Positions 8,927-18,059 are shown, numbered from the stretch's first letter. The stretch is 37,303 nucleotides of DNA from Rhizobium sp. AAP43 (GCF_001296045.1 NZ_LJHS01000014.1:1-37303); one strand, 5' to 3'. A program made the numbers and translations. The notes: a model not told the origin generated them from the sequence alone.

Positions 8927-8973
8927 TTTCGTAATCTGCCGATTGCACCCGGAAAAGAAAAAGGAAAAGGACA

Positions 8974-9543
8974 ATGGCACAAGAAAAGCGTGGTTCGCGC
9001 GATGATCGCCAGAACCGTGAAGAACGCGATAGCGAGTTTGTCGACAAGCTGGTCGCCATCAACCGCGTCGCTAAGGTCGTCAAGGGCGGCCGTCGTTTCG
9101 GCTTCGCAGCCCTCGTCGTCGTCGGCGACCAGAAGGGTCGCGTAGGCTTCGGCCATGGCAAGGCACGTGAAGTGCCGGAAGCGATCCGCAAGGCAACTGA
9201 AGCTGCCAAGCGCGAACTGATTTTCGTTCCCCTGCGTGACGGCCGTACGCTGCATCACGACGTCCACGGTCGCCACGGCGCCGGCAAGGTGCTTCTGCGT
9301 TCGGCCAAGGCCGGTACCGGTATCATCGCTGGTGGTCCGATGCGCGCCGTATTCGAGACGCTCGGCATGTCGGACGTCGTCGCCAAGTCGACCGGTTCGT
9401 CGAACCCGTACAACATGGTTCGCGCAACGTTCGACGCCCTGAAGCATCAGGTGCACCCGAAGGACGTCGCAGCTCAGCGTGGCCTCAAGTACGCCACGCT
9501 TCAGGCTCGCCGCGCCGCTTCCGGCAACGCGTCTGAAGAATAA
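8974..9543 (+). CDS. rpsE: 30S ribosomal protein S5
   Basis: The 189-residue protein has the S5 double-stranded RNA-binding motif [19 protein letters not shown] (about residues 33-51) and the loop [17 protein letters not shown], followed by the C-terminal domain with [15 protein letters not shown]5 with S4 guards decoding fidelity and the mRNA entry channel. Its start is preceded by AAAAGGAAAAGGAC. rpmD begins 14 bases after the stop. Confidence 0.98.
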   Translation: MAQEKRGSRDDRQNREERDSEFVDKLVAINRVAKVVKGGRRFGFAALVVVGDQKGRVGFGHGKAREVPEAIRKATEAAKRELIFVPLRDGRTLHHDVHGRHGAGKVLLRSAKAGTGIIAGGPMRAVFETLGMSDVVAKSTGSSNPYNMVRATFDALKHQVHPKDVAAQRGLKYATLQARRAASGNASEE

Positions 9544-9557
9544 GAGGAGTCTGATCC

Positions 9558-9767
9558 ATGGCCAAGGCTACGAAGAAGACTGAAGCAAAGACGGTCACGA
9601 TCGAACAGATCGGCTCGCCTATTCGCCGTCCGGCTGTCCAGCGCGCAACGCTGGTTGGTCTGGGCCTCAACAAGATGCACCGGGTCCGCACCCTGGAAGA
9701 TACGCCTTCCGTTCGTGGCATGATCCGTGCTGTCCAGCATCTCGTTCGCGTCGTCGACGAGAAGTGA
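9558..9767 (+). CDS. rpmD: 50S ribosomal protein L30
   Basis: The 69-residue protein contains [22 protein letters not shown], the L30 signature, and a short lysine-rich N-terminal tail found in alphaproteobacterial versions. L30 is a small peripheral large-subunit protein absent from some bacteria. It is followed 16 bases later by rplO, as in most bacterial clusters. Confidence 0.97.
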   Translation: MAKATKKTEAKTVTIEQIGSPIRRPAVQRATLVGLGLNKMHRVRTLEDTPSVRGMIRAVQHLVRVVDEK

Positions 9768-9783
9768 GACGGGGGAAGTCATC

Positions 9784-10269
9784 ATGAAACTGAATGAAAT
9801 CAAAGACAACGACGGCGCTTCCAAGAGCCGCATCCGCGTAGGTCGCGGTATCGGTTCTGGCAAGGGCAAGACCGGTGGTCGCGGCGTTAAGGGTCAGAAG
9901 GCGCGCTCGGGCGTTGCCATCAACGGCTTCGAAGGCGGCCAGATGCCGATCTATCGTCGCCTGCCGAAGCGCGGCTTCAACAACATCTTCGCGTCGGAAT
10001 ACGTCACCGTTTCGGTTGGCCGTATTCAGACGGCGATCGATGCTGGCAAGCTCGACGCCTCCAAGACGGTTGATGCTGCAGCACTCAAGGCTGCTGGCGT
10101 GATCCGTCGCCTCAAGGACGGCGTGCGCATCCTGTCGGGTGGCGAACTGAAGGCCAAGATTTCGGTCGAAGTCGCAGGCGCCTCCAAGGTTGCTCTCGAG
10201 AAGATCGAGAAGGCCGGCGGTTCCGCCAAGTTGCTCGCAGTAGCAGCAACCGCAGAAGCCTCTGAATAA
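9784..10269 (+). CDS. rplO: 50S ribosomal protein L15
   Basis: The 161-residue protein starts [20 protein letters not shown] and carries the glycine-rich basic region [20 protein letters not shown] (about residues 25-44) typical of L15. It is a late assembly protein of the large subunit. The ATG at 9784 is used rather than the in-frame ATG at 9727, which lies inside rpmD. A strong terminator follows 9 bases after the stop. Confidence 0.97.
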   Translation: MKLNEIKDNDGASKSRIRVGRGIGSGKGKTGGRGVKGQKARSGVAINGFEGGQMPIYRRLPKRGFNNIFASEYVTVSVGRIQTAIDAGKLDASKTVDAAALKAAGVIRRLKDGVRILSGGELKAKISVEVAGASKVALEKIEKAGGSAKLLAVAATAEASE

Positions 10270-10278
10270 ATGAAGATC

Positions 10279-10312
10279 AATCGCCCGGGGTGCTTCACAC
10301 CGGGCGATTTTG
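10279..10312 (+). terminator. intrinsic terminator between rplO and secY
   Basis: AATCGCCCGG (10279-10288) pairs with CCGGGCGATT (10300-10309) over an 11-base loop and is followed by TT then G. This is a strong terminator shape inside the spc operon, which implies partial termination before secY or a separate secY promoter. Confidence 0.8.
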
Positions 10313-10507
10313 CTCCCATATGTGAGCCTCACGAGCCCAGGACGGAATTGACGTCGTTTCGTCTTCCGGGTCATCTGGAAAACTAAGGTGTGAGGCATGC
10401 GGTTGCCCGGCAACTTCTCCCGCGCCCGGTTTTCTTAAAAAAAGTTTGAACGAAGAGCCTCCGGCCCGTGCCATGCGCGTTGCCGGTCATGGTTTGCGGA
10501 GAATTCA
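10313..10507 (+). promoter_or_regulatory. secY upstream region with possible promoter
   Basis: The 195 bases after the terminator hold no gene. A TTGACG at 10348-10353 is followed after 17 bases by TCATCT, a poor -10. CTTAAAAAAAGTTTGAAC near 10433-10450 is an A-rich stretch. An independent promoter for secY-adk is expected from the terminator, but the exact site is uncertain. Confidence 0.3.
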
Positions 10508-11844
<1,337 letters not shown>

Positions 11845-11848
<4 letters not shown>

Positions 11849-12429
11849 GAATCATATTTTTGGGGCCGCCGGGCGCGGGTAAGGGGACCCAGGCCAAGCG
11901 TCTGACGGACAAGTACGGTATCCCGCAGCTGTCGACAGGCGACATGCTTCGTGCGGCTGTTACCGCCGGCACGGACATTGGCAAGCGCGCCAAGGAAGTC
12001 ATGGATGCCGGTGGGCTTGTGTCCGACGACATCGTCAACCAGATCGTCTCCGAGCGTATCCAGGAAGCGGATTGCTCCAAGGGCTTCATCCTCGATGGTT
12101 ATCCGCGCACGGTGCCCCAGGCACGTGCGCTGGCCGAAAACATGAAGGCCAGCAATCTGGTTCTTGATGCGGTCATCGAACTCAAGGTTGATGAGGAAGC
12201 GCTGATTCGCCGTATCGAGAATCGCGTCGCCGAAACCATTGCGGCCGGCGGCACTGTTCGCTCCGACGACAATCCGGAATCCTTCCGCAAGCGCCTGACC
12301 GAGTACCGTGAAAAGACGGCACCTCTGTCGGAATACTATGCCGGCGAAGGCCAGCTGGTTGTCCTCGACGGTATGGCCGAGATGGACACGGTCTCCGAAG
12401 AGATCTCCCGGGTGCTGGAAAAGGCCTGA
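11845..12429 (+). CDS. adk: adenylate kinase, short-lid form
   Basis: The 194-residue enzyme converts AMP and ATP into two ADP. It has the P-loop [10 protein letters not shown] at residues 7-16, the AMP-binding [10 protein letters not shown] near 30, the ILDGYPRT motif near 81, and the lid arginine region with NPESFRKRL near 146. At 194 residues it is about 20 shorter than the E. coli enzyme because the lid is reduced, and it has no four-cysteine zinc site. Its start overlaps the secY stop, a conserved pairing. A 247-base gap to rpsM follows. Confidence 0.97.
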
Positions 12430-12544
12430 GAATGCGGCGGTCCGGAAGGGCTTGCCACCAAGAATCTTCGCGGGGCCGGTTGCTTTTGGCGACCGATTCC
12501 GCTAAAGACCGCGCCAACTCGCGATATTTGAGCGATCGGCGCGT

Positions 12545-12564
12545 TCTTCCAAAGCGTTGGAAGA
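12545..12564 (+). other. hairpin between adk and rpsM
   Basis: TCTTCCAA (12545-12552) pairs perfectly with TTGGAAGA (12557-12564) over an AGCG tetraloop. There is no T tract behind it, so it is not a classical terminator; it lies just upstream of the promoter candidate for rpsM and may protect the 3' end of the adk transcript. Confidence 0.4.
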
Positions 12565-12579
12565 CCGGGTTCGATCGTT

Positions 12580-12607
12580 TTGACATGTTGAGAACCCGAT
12601 TTGTAAT
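12580..12607 (+). promoter_or_regulatory. sigma-70-type promoter candidate for the alpha operon
   Basis: A perfect TTGACA (12580-12585) is followed after 16 bases by TGTAAT (12602-12607), one mismatch from TATAAT. This is the best promoter match in the whole ribosomal cluster. It would start RNA near 12614, giving a 60-base leader before rpsM that contains a TTGCC-GGAT-GGCAA hairpin (12642-12655). Confidence 0.6.
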
Positions 12608-12676
12608 TGCGGCTCATCTGGGCCGTGTAACGAGACACCACTTGCCGGATGGCAACTGGAAGCAAGGAGAATAGGC

Positions 12677-13045
12677 GTGGCACGTATCGCTGGCGTCAAC
12701 ATCCCGACTGCGAAGCGCGTTATCATTGCGCTGACCTATATTCACGGGATCGGCCCGAAGTTCGCATCGGAAATCATGGAAAAGGTCGGTCTTCCGGCTG
12801 AAAAGCGCGTTCACCAGTTGACCGACGCTGAAATCCTGTCAATCCGCGAAACCATCGACCGCGACTACCAGGTCGAAGGCGACCTGCGTCGCGACACTTC
12901 GATGAACATCAAGCGTCTGATGGACCTCGGCTGCTACCGTGGCCTGCGCCACCGTCGCGGTCTGCCGGTCCGCGGTCAGCGCACGCACACCAACGCCCGC
13001 ACCCGCAAGGGTCCGGCGAAGGCGATCGCTGGTAAGAAGAAGTAA
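12677..13045 (+). CDS. rpsM: 30S ribosomal protein S13
   Basis: The 122-residue protein starts with GTG as [19 protein letters not shown] and ends with the basic tail [24 protein letters not shown]13 sits at the top of the 30S head and contacts P-site tRNA and L5. The GTG is preceded by AAGGAGAATAG. It opens the alpha operon and is followed by a 129-base gap with an elaborate hairpin. Confidence 0.98.
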   Translation: MARIAGVNIPTAKRVIIALTYIHGIGPKFASEIMEKVGLPAEKRVHQLTDAEILSIRETIDRDYQVEGDLRRDTSMNIKRLMDLGCYRGLRHRRGLPVRGQRTHTNARTRKGPAKAIAGKKK

Positions 13046-13050
13046 TTTTT

Positions 13051-13120
13051 CGAGGCAGTTTGAATTAGGCAGTCGGCGGCAGGGTTTCCTGTTGCAGGCT
13101 GCCTAAATTCCGTTGCCTCG
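13051..13120 (+). promoter_or_regulatory. three-tier hairpin between rpsM and rpsK
   Basis: The gap folds into a compact nested structure. The outer stem is CGAGGCA (13051-13057) with TGCCTCG (13114-13120). The middle stem is TTAGGCAG (13065-13072) with CTGCCTAA (13099-13106), extended by GAA (13062-13064) with TTC (13108-13110) across a one-base bulge. The inner stem is CAGG (13080-13083) with CCTG (13088-13091). A T-rich stretch lies at 13046-13050, before the fold, and none follows it, so it is not a terminator. It is probably a regulatory or processing RNA element; no named family is recognised. Confidence 0.55.
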
Positions 13121-13174
13121 ATTGGTGTAGCCGCTGGCATTACGGCGGTGCTTAGATCAACTGAAAGGAAGACC

Positions 13175-13564
13175 ATGGCCAAGGAAGCCACACGCGTCCG
13201 CCGTCGCGAACGCAAAAATATCTCGTCGGGCGTTGCTCACGTCAACTCGACCTTCAACAACACGATGATCACCATCACCGACGCACAGGGCAATGCTATT
13301 GCCTGGTCGTCCGCTGGTGCCAAGGGCTTCAAGGGTTCGCGCAAGTCGACCCCGTTTGCGGCTCAGATCGCTGCTGAAGACTGCGCCAAGAAGGCTCAGG
13401 AACACGGCATGAAGTCGCTGGAAGTTGAGGTCTGCGGTCCGGGTTCGGGTCGTGAATCTGCTCTGCGCGCCCTTCAGGCTGCCGGCTTCATGATCACGTC
13501 CATCCGCGACGTGACCCCGATCCCGCACAATGGCTGCCGTCCGCGCAAGAAGCGTCGCGTCTAA
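13175..13564 (+). CDS. rpsK: 30S ribosomal protein S11
   Basis: The 129-residue protein reads [19 protein letters not shown] and contains [19 protein letters not shown] and the C-terminal signature [19 protein letters not shown]11 lies on the 30S platform near the mRNA exit. The ATG at 13175 with GAAAGGAAGACC in front is preferred to the in-frame start at 13148. An asparagine-glycine (NG) pair near the C-terminus is the site that is often isomerised in E. coli S11. Confidence 0.98.
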   Translation: MAKEATRVRRRERKNISSGVAHVNSTFNNTMITITDAQGNAIAWSSAGAKGFKGSRKSTPFAAQIAAEDCAKKAQEHGMKSLEVEVCGPGSGRESALRALQAAGFMITSIRDVTPIPHNGCRPRKKRRV

Positions 13565-13579
13565 TCATTCTTCGTTTTG

Positions 13580-13648
13580 CCGGTGGGATGCTGAATGCAT
13601 CCTCCCGGTGCTTCTCACATTCGGCCGTCACGATTGAATGGTGACGGC
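13580..13648 (+). promoter_or_regulatory. two hairpins between rpsK and rpoA
   Basis: GGATGC (13586-13591) pairs with GCATCC (13597-13602), extended by CCGG (13580-13583) with CCGG (13605-13608). The second hairpin pairs GCCGTCAC (13624-13631) with GTGACGGC (13641-13648) over a 9-base loop and ends 17 bases before the rpoA ATG, next to its GGAAGG ribosome-binding site. They may tune rpoA translation relative to the ribosomal proteins; this is inferred from position. Confidence 0.45.
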
Positions 13649-13665
13649 GGGCGGAAGGTAAAATC

Positions 13666-14676
13666 ATGATTCAGAAGAATTGGCAGGAACTGATCAAGCC
13701 GAACAAGGTGGAGTTCTCCTCCTCCGGCCGCACGAAGGCGACCCTCGTCGCCGAGCCGCTCGAGCGGGGCTTCGGCTTGACGCTCGGTAACGCTCTGCGT
13801 CGCGTCCTTCTGTCGTCGCTTCGCGGTGCAGCTGTTACGGCTGTCCAGATCGACGGCGTTCTGCACGAGTTCTCGTCGATCCCGGGCGTTCGTGAAGATG
13901 TCACCGACATCGTCCTGAACATCAAGGAAATCGCCATCAAGATGGACGGCGACGATGCCAAGCGCATGGTCGTTCGCAAGCAGGGTCCGGGCGTTGTGAC
14001 CGCCGGTGACATTCAGACTGTTGGCGACATCGAGATCTTGAACCCCGACCACGTGATCTGCACGCTCGACGAGGGCGCAGAGATCCGTATGGAGTTCACG
14101 GTCAACAACGGCAAGGGTTACGTCCCGGCTGAGCGCAACCGCGCAGAAGACGCTCCGATTGGTCTCATTCCGGTCGACAGCCTCTACTCGCCGGTGAAGA
14201 AGGTCTCTTACAAGGTTGAGAACACCCGCGAAGGTCAGGTTCTTGACTATGACAAGCTGCTGATGACCATCGAAACTGATGGCTCTGTCACCGGTGAAGA
14301 TGCAGTCGCTTTCGCCGCTCGCATCCTGCAGGACCAGCTCGGCGTCTTCGTCAATTTCGACGAGCCGCAGAAGGAAGTCGAAGAAGAGTCGGTCACCGAA
14401 CTGGCCTTCAACCCGGCGCTCCTGAAGAAGGTCGACGAACTCGAATTGTCTGTCCGCTCGGCAAACTGCCTGAAGAACGACAACATCGTGTACATCGGCG
14501 ATCTGATCCAGAAGACCGAGGCAGAAATGCTGCGCACGCCGAACTTCGGCCGCAAGTCGCTGAACGAAATCAAGGAAGTTCTCGCTTCCATGGGCCTGCA
14601 CCTCGGTATGGAAGTACCGGCATGGCCGCCCGAGAACATCGAAGATCTCGCGAAGCGTTACGAAGACCAGTATTAA
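13666..14676 (+). CDS. rpoA: DNA-directed RNA polymerase subunit alpha
   Basis: The 336-residue protein has the alpha N-terminal domain that dimerises and holds beta and beta-prime ([18 protein letters not shown] near residues 35-52) and the alpha C-terminal domain ([17 protein letters not shown] near 265-281) whose conserved arginine contacts UP elements and activators. Length is normal for Alphaproteobacteria. It lies between rpsK and rplQ as usual, with its own structured gap on each side. Confidence 0.98.
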   Translation: MIQKNWQELIKPNKVEFSSSGRTKATLVAEPLERGFGLTLGNALRRVLLSSLRGAAVTAVQIDGVLHEFSSIPGVREDVTDIVLNIKEIAIKMDGDDAKRMVVRKQGPGVVTAGDIQTVGDIEILNPDHVICTLDEGAEIRMEFTVNNGKGYVPAERNRAEDAPIGLIPVDSLYSPVKKVSYKVENTREGQVLDYDKLLMTIETDGSVTGEDAVAFAARILQDQLGVFVNFDEPQKEVEEESVTELAFNPALLKKVDELELSVRSANCLKNDNIVYIGDLIQKTEAEMLRTPNFGRKSLNEIKEVLASMGLHLGMEVPAWPPENIEDLAKRYEDQY

Positions 14677-14684
14677 TAACAGTG

Positions 14685-14774
14685 AAGGCAGCCTCTAAAT
14701 CTGCCTTTCCCCGTCAAACTGCGAGCGAATGCTCGTATGTGTCAGGAAACGGCAGCCTCTGAGACAGAGCCTGC
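14685..14774 (+). promoter_or_regulatory. hairpins and GGCAGCCTCT repeat between rpoA and rplQ
   Basis: Three hairpins fill this gap: AAGGCAG (14685-14691) with CTGCCTT (14701-14707); CGAGC (14722-14726) with GCTCG (14731-14735) over GAAT; and GCAG-CTCTG (14752-14761) with CAGAG-CTGC (14765-14774) with one C-C mismatch. The 10-mer GGCAGCCTCT occurs twice (14687-14696 and 14751-14760), in the 5' arms of the first and third hairpins. The last hairpin ends 5 bases before the AAAGGAGAA ribosome-binding site of rplQ. Confidence 0.5.
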
Positions 14775-14792
14775 ACTTAAAGGAGAATAGCC

Positions 14793-15215
14793 ATGCGCCA
14801 CCAGAAAGCCGGCCGCAAGCTGAACCGTACCGCCAGCCACCGTAAGGCGATGTTCGCCAACATGGCGGCTTCGCTCATCCTGCATGAGCAGATCGTGACC
14901 ACCCTGCCGAAGGCGAAGGAAATTCGCCCGATCGTCGAAAAGCTCGTCACCCTCGGCAAGCGCGGCGACCTGCATGCTCGCCGTCAGGCGATCTCGCAGA
15001 TCCGCGACGTGGCTGTCGTTGCCAAGCTGTTCGACGCCATCGCATCGCGTTACGCCACCCGCAACGGCGGCTACCTGCGCATCATGAAGGCCGGTTTCCG
15101 CCAGGGCGACAATGCTGCCATGGCTGTCATCGAGTTCGTTGAGCGCGACGTCGATGCCAAGGGCGCAGCCGACAAGGCTCGCGTTGCCGCTGAAGCCGAA
15201 GCTGAAGCTGCGTAA
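14793..15215 (+). CDS. rplQ: 50S ribosomal protein L17
   Basis: The 140-residue protein begins [20 protein letters not shown], the invariant L17 start, and has the core [20 protein letters not shown]. The C-terminus is an alanine-glutamate tail (AEAEAEAA) common in alphaproteobacterial L17. It lies by the tunnel exit of the large subunit and is the last gene of the alpha operon; a strong terminator follows 28 bases later. Confidence 0.98.
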   Translation: MRHQKAGRKLNRTASHRKAMFANMAASLILHEQIVTTLPKAKEIRPIVEKLVTLGKRGDLHARRQAISQIRDVAVVAKLFDAIASRYATRNGGYLRIMKAGFRQGDNAAMAVIEFVERDVDAKGAADKARVAAEAEAEAA

Positions 15216-15243
15216 GTTTCCTCCCGCAAGGGAAGGATGAAAA

Positions 15244-15275
15244 AAAGCCGGGTGAGCGATCACCCGGCTTTCTTG
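15244..15275 (+). terminator. bidirectional terminator after rplQ
   Basis: AAAGCCGGGTGA (15244-15255) pairs perfectly with TCACCCGGCTTT (15260-15271), a 12-bp stem over a GCGA tetraloop, with A-rich sequence before and T-rich sequence after. It closes the whole ribosomal supercluster. Confidence 0.93.
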
Positions 15276-15331
15276 TTGTGTGAAGGTGGGCTTGTTGAAC
15301 AGAGAGAATGACGGGATCAACCGCGATGTCT

Positions 15332-15398
15332 GCTTCTACCCGGACAATGCCGCCTTCAAATCCTGGTAAGTAAAAGCTGCATGTTGCCGGGTAGAAGC
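15332..15398. repeat. 12-bp perfect inverted repeat downstream of rplQ
   Basis: GCTTCTACCCGG (15332-15343) and CCGGGTAGAAGC (15387-15398) are exact inverse copies separated by 43 bases. The region 15276-15538 has no convincing gene on either strand. The element could be an RNA or DNA hairpin, a protein-binding dyad or a mobile-element remnant. Its role is unknown. Confidence 0.5.
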
Positions 15399-15538
15399 CT
15401 GAGGACGTGTAGACGAATGTCAGTCTGCGGTCGGCAAGGTGGATGTTCGTCAGTTTCATTGCCTGCAGCCAATTCCATGATGTGGACGTCACGAGATCAC
15501 AAACAGTTGAACAGAAGCTTCGGCTTCGCAGCAATTTG

Positions 15539-15579
15539 TTGATGTGCATCAAGTGCCGGCACGGTGAGGGCGGTAATCT
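15539..15579 (+). promoter_or_regulatory. FNR/FixK box and promoter upstream of doxX
   Basis: TTGAT-GTGC-ATCAA at 15539-15552 is a perfect match to the FNR/FixK/FnrN consensus TTGAT-N4-ATCAA. A -10-like TAATCT lies at 15574-15579, which puts the box centre about 41.5 bases before a start near 15587, the spacing of a class II FNR-activated promoter. The downstream gene 15617-16195 is therefore predicted to be induced when oxygen is low. The match is seen directly; the regulation is inferred. Confidence 0.7.
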
Positions 15580-15616
15580 CTTGGCATCGGATTAACGATG
15601 TTAGTGAGGTTTCCAA

Positions 15617-16195
15617 ATGGTTGACGCATCCATTTTCAATAACGACAAGTCGCATCTTATTATCCCACCACTTTCCGGTTTTTACGACCGGGTCGCCCAA
15701 CCGTTGGCGTGGAGCATCTTTCGGCTCGCGGTCGGTGGCATGCTGGTCGTCGAAGGCTGGCCCAAGATCATGGCGCCCCTTGCGCAGGTCGGCTTCGTCG
15801 AAAAGCTTGGCTTCTATCCCGGTTGGCTCTGGTCGCCAACACTGGCGATCATGCAGGTCTTCGGCGGTCTGCTGATTGCGCTGGGCCTCTTCACCCGGCC
15901 GGCTGCACTGGCAAATGGCGTTATGCTCGCAATTACCATCTACTTCCATCTGGCAAATCCATATGGCGATGCATTTCTCACGCAAGCCGGCATCGATGCG
16001 CTGAAGGCGGGAAGTGATTTCTTCACGCCACAGGCTGCCGCACGCCTTGCCGATGGTGGCCACACATTCCTGCATCTGGTGCAGAGCAAGGCCGAACTCG
16101 CTTCGCTCTTCTGGACAGGCGGTGCCTTCCTTTTTGCGGCCTTTGGCGGCGGTTACTTCTCGCTCGATCGGGTGCTGTTCAAGAAGCAGTTCTGA
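15617..16195 (+). CDS. DoxX family membrane protein
   Basis: The 192-residue protein has four hydrophobic segments (about residues 33-50, 77-95, 98-115 and 165-182), with the DoxX features FRLAVGGMLVVEGWPKI early on and FGGLLIALGLFTRPAALANG in the second helix pair. DoxX proteins are small inner-membrane proteins linked to quinone/terminal oxidase and redox stress functions; the exact role here is unknown. It is transcribed alone, preceded by a perfect FNR/FixK box and followed by a terminator. The ATG at 15617 follows GTGAGGTTTCCAA; the reading frame has no better upstream start. Confidence 0.85.
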   Translation: MVDASIFNNDKSHLIIPPLSGFYDRVAQPLAWSIFRLAVGGMLVVEGWPKIMAPLAQVGFVEKLGFYPGWLWSPTLAIMQVFGGLLIALGLFTRPAALANGVMLAITIYFHLANPYGDAFLTQAGIDALKAGSDFFTPQAAARLADGGHTFLHLVQSKAELASLFWTGGAFLFAAFGGGYFSLDRVLFKKQF

Positions 16196-16213
16196 TTTCA
16201 AAGAAATCACCAG

Positions 16214-16240
16214 ACACCCGGCCCTCAGGGCCGGGTGTTT
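16214..16240. terminator. bidirectional terminator between doxX and the ECF sigma gene
   Basis: ACACCCGGCCC (16214-16224) pairs with GGGCCGGGTGT (16228-16238) over a three-base loop, followed by TT on the plus strand. It lies between two convergent genes and probably serves both. Confidence 0.85.
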
Positions 16241-16244
16241 GCGT

Positions 16245-17573
16245 TCAACCTTGTGGGGGAACCCGGCAGTCTTCAGCCCGGCGAAGCAGGAAACGCCGCT
16301 CGGTCGCATTGCCGCTGAGCACCACTGCCTGCTCGAATGCCTGCTTGGCTTTCTCCAACTGCCTGAGGCGGAAGAGAAAGTCTCCCCGAGCCGCATGATA
16401 GGGCGGATATTCCGCCATGGTGGGCTCGTCTTCCAAAGCGGCAAGAAGCGCCAGGCCGACCTCTGGACCGAACGCCATGGCATGCGCGACGGCCCGGTTG
16501 AGCGCGATGACGGGCGAGACGACCTGCTCGAAGAGCCGATCGTAAAGGCTGGCGATCAACCCCCAGTCCGTGTCCGTGAAATGGGCAGCCCGGGCATGGA
16601 CCGCTGCCAACTGCGCCTGCAGGGCATAAACACCGTCATCGCCACCAAGCTTCGAGATCGTGTCGAGGCCAGACAGCCCGCGCTGGATCAGGAGCCGATC
16701 CCAAAGCCTTCTTTTCTGCTGTTCGAGCGTCATCGCCTCACCGTCGGGGCCGACACGGGCGGGAAGCCGCGAGGCCTGAAGCTCCATCAGAGACAGCAGT
16801 CCGTGCACCTCCACCTCCATCGGGGCGAGACTGGTCAGGATGCGGCCGAGCCGCATGGCTTCCTGGCAGAGTTGCGGTCGGATCAGGTCGTCACCGGCGC
16901 TGGCAGCGTAGCCCTCGGTGAAGATGAGGTAGACAACCTCCAGCACCGTCGCCAGCCTGCGGTCGCGCTCAGCCCCATCGGGGACTTCGAAGGCTATTCC
17001 CGCCTCGCGCAAAATCTTTTTCGCCCGGACGATCCGCTGCGCCACGGTGGTTTCACGCGTCAGAAACGCGCGGGCTATTTCGCCGGTTTCGAGCCCGCCA
17101 ACAACTTTGAGGGTGAGGGCGACCTGCTGATCCCGGCTAAGCAGCGGATGGCAGGCGATAAACATCAGCGAGAGACGCTCGTCGCCGATCTCGTCATCGA
17201 GTGACGCTTCGAGAACCGCTTGCTGCATAGCGAAGTCGCCCATGCTCCCGGTTTCGATTTCATGCTGCAATGTCGGCTGCTGGCGTTCCATCATCCGGCG
17301 CCGCCGCCACTGGTCGATGGCTTTCCGTTTGGCGGTCGTCATCAACCAGGCTCCGGGATTGGGCGGGATGCCGTGTTCGGGCCAACGCGCAAGCGCTTCC
17401 ACCAACGCCTCTTGCGCCAGATCTTCCGCGAGGCTGATGTCGCCCAGATATCGGGCGAGCCCGGCGATCAGCCGGGCCCTTTCGATGCGAAACAGGGTTT
17501 CGATCTCTGTGGTCGCCGTCTCCTGTCCGTCACGCACGCCAATGGCTGAGCTGTCCATCTGTCTTCGCCTCAT
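16245..17573 (-). CDS. ECF42-type RNA polymerase sigma factor with C-terminal TPR-like domain
   Basis: The 442-residue protein is much longer than a normal ECF sigma factor. Its N-terminal part has sigma region 2 (DISLAEDLAQEALVEALARW, about residues 44-63, then NPGAWLMTTAKRKAIDQWRRRR) and region 4 with the helix-turn-helix GLETGEIARAFLTRETTVAQR near 160-180. The C-terminal 200 residues are helical and repeat-like (ALNRAVAHAMAFG, YHAARGDFLFRLRQLEKAKQAFEQA), the extension typical of the ECF42 group. It follows a DGPF/YCII gene by 48 bases, the diagnostic ECF42 partnership. No anti-sigma factor is nearby. The ATG at 17558 (codon 6) is an alternative start. Confidence 0.88.
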   Translation of the reverse strand: MRRRQMDSSAIGVRDGQETATTEIETLFRIERARLIAGLARYLGDISLAEDLAQEALVEALARWPEHGIPPNPGAWLMTTAKRKAIDQWRRRRMMERQQPTLQHEIETGSMGDFAMQQAVLEASLDDEIGDERLSLMFIACHPLLSRDQQVALTLKVVGGLETGEIARAFLTRETTVAQRIVRAKKILREAGIAFEVPDGAERDRRLATVLEVVYLIFTEGYAASAGDDLIRPQLCQEAMRLGRILTSLAPMEVEVHGLLSLMELQASRLPARVGPDGEAMTLEQQKRRLWDRLLIQRGLSGLDTISKLGGDDGVYALQAQLAAVHARAAHFTDTDWGLIASLYDRLFEQVVSPVIALNRAVAHAMAFGPEVGLALLAALEDEPTMAEYPPYHAARGDFLFRLRQLEKAKQAFEQAVVLSGNATERRFLLRRAEDCRVPPQG

Positions 17574-17621
17574 GCGCTGGACTGCGATCGTTTGCCAAAG
17601 CCGGTCAAGAACAGGTCTGCC

Positions 17622-18059
17622 TCAGACCGTTCCGTTGTCACGCGATGCCAATCCTTCAGCGGCGCGGTCATGGCTCGCCTGACCTTCCGGCGTCGCGATT
17701 TCTGCGAAATCCTCCATCTCGTAGAAGGGCCGGATTTCGATTTCGCTTGGCCCGGGCATGGGGTTCGGGCAACGCTTGACCCAGGCCAATGCCTCATCCA
17801 TATCCTTCACCTCCCAGATCCAGAAGCCGGCGACCAGTTCGCGTGTCTCGGCGAATGGCCCGTCGATGACGCGGCGGTTGGCCCCATCAAAGGCTACGCG
17901 CTTGCCGACCTTGGACGGTTTGAGGCCCGTGCCGGACAGCATGATGCCTGCCTTGACCAGGTCTTCGTTGAATTTGCCCATCTCCTCGAAAAGCTCGGCC
18001 GATGGCATGATGCCTTCTTCGCTATCTTCTGTCGCCTTCACCAAAACCGCTACGCGCAT
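17622..18059 (-). CDS. YCII-related DGPF domain protein, ECF42 partner
   Basis: The 145-residue protein starts MRVAVLVKATEDSEEG and has the motif VIDGPFAETRELVAGFWIWEV at about residues 61-81 with the core D-G-P-F. Such DGPF proteins (YCII superfamily, ferredoxin-like fold) accompany ECF42 sigma factors and are thought to feed or respond to their signal, but their biochemical role is not known. The start at 18059 is preceded by GAGGAGTGAGCAC. It is the first gene of a two-gene unit with the sigma factor and lies behind a TGTCGA-type promoter candidate. Confidence 0.88.
   Translation of the reverse strand: MRVAVLVKATEDSEEGIMPSAELFEEMGKFNEDLVKAGIMLSGTGLKPSKVGKRVAFDGANRRVIDGPFAETRELVAGFWIWEVKDMDEALAWVKRCPNPMPGPSEIEIRPFYEMEDFAEIATPEGQASHDRAAEGLASRDNGTV

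Noticed and set aside
15127..15552. 141-codon minus-strand frame near the rplQ terminator
   Set aside because: It runs through the terminator stem and its start overlaps the FNR box; no domain is recognisable.
16014..17204. 396-codon plus-strand frame opposite the ECF sigma gene
   Set aside because: Antisense shadow of a clear sigma factor; no domain.
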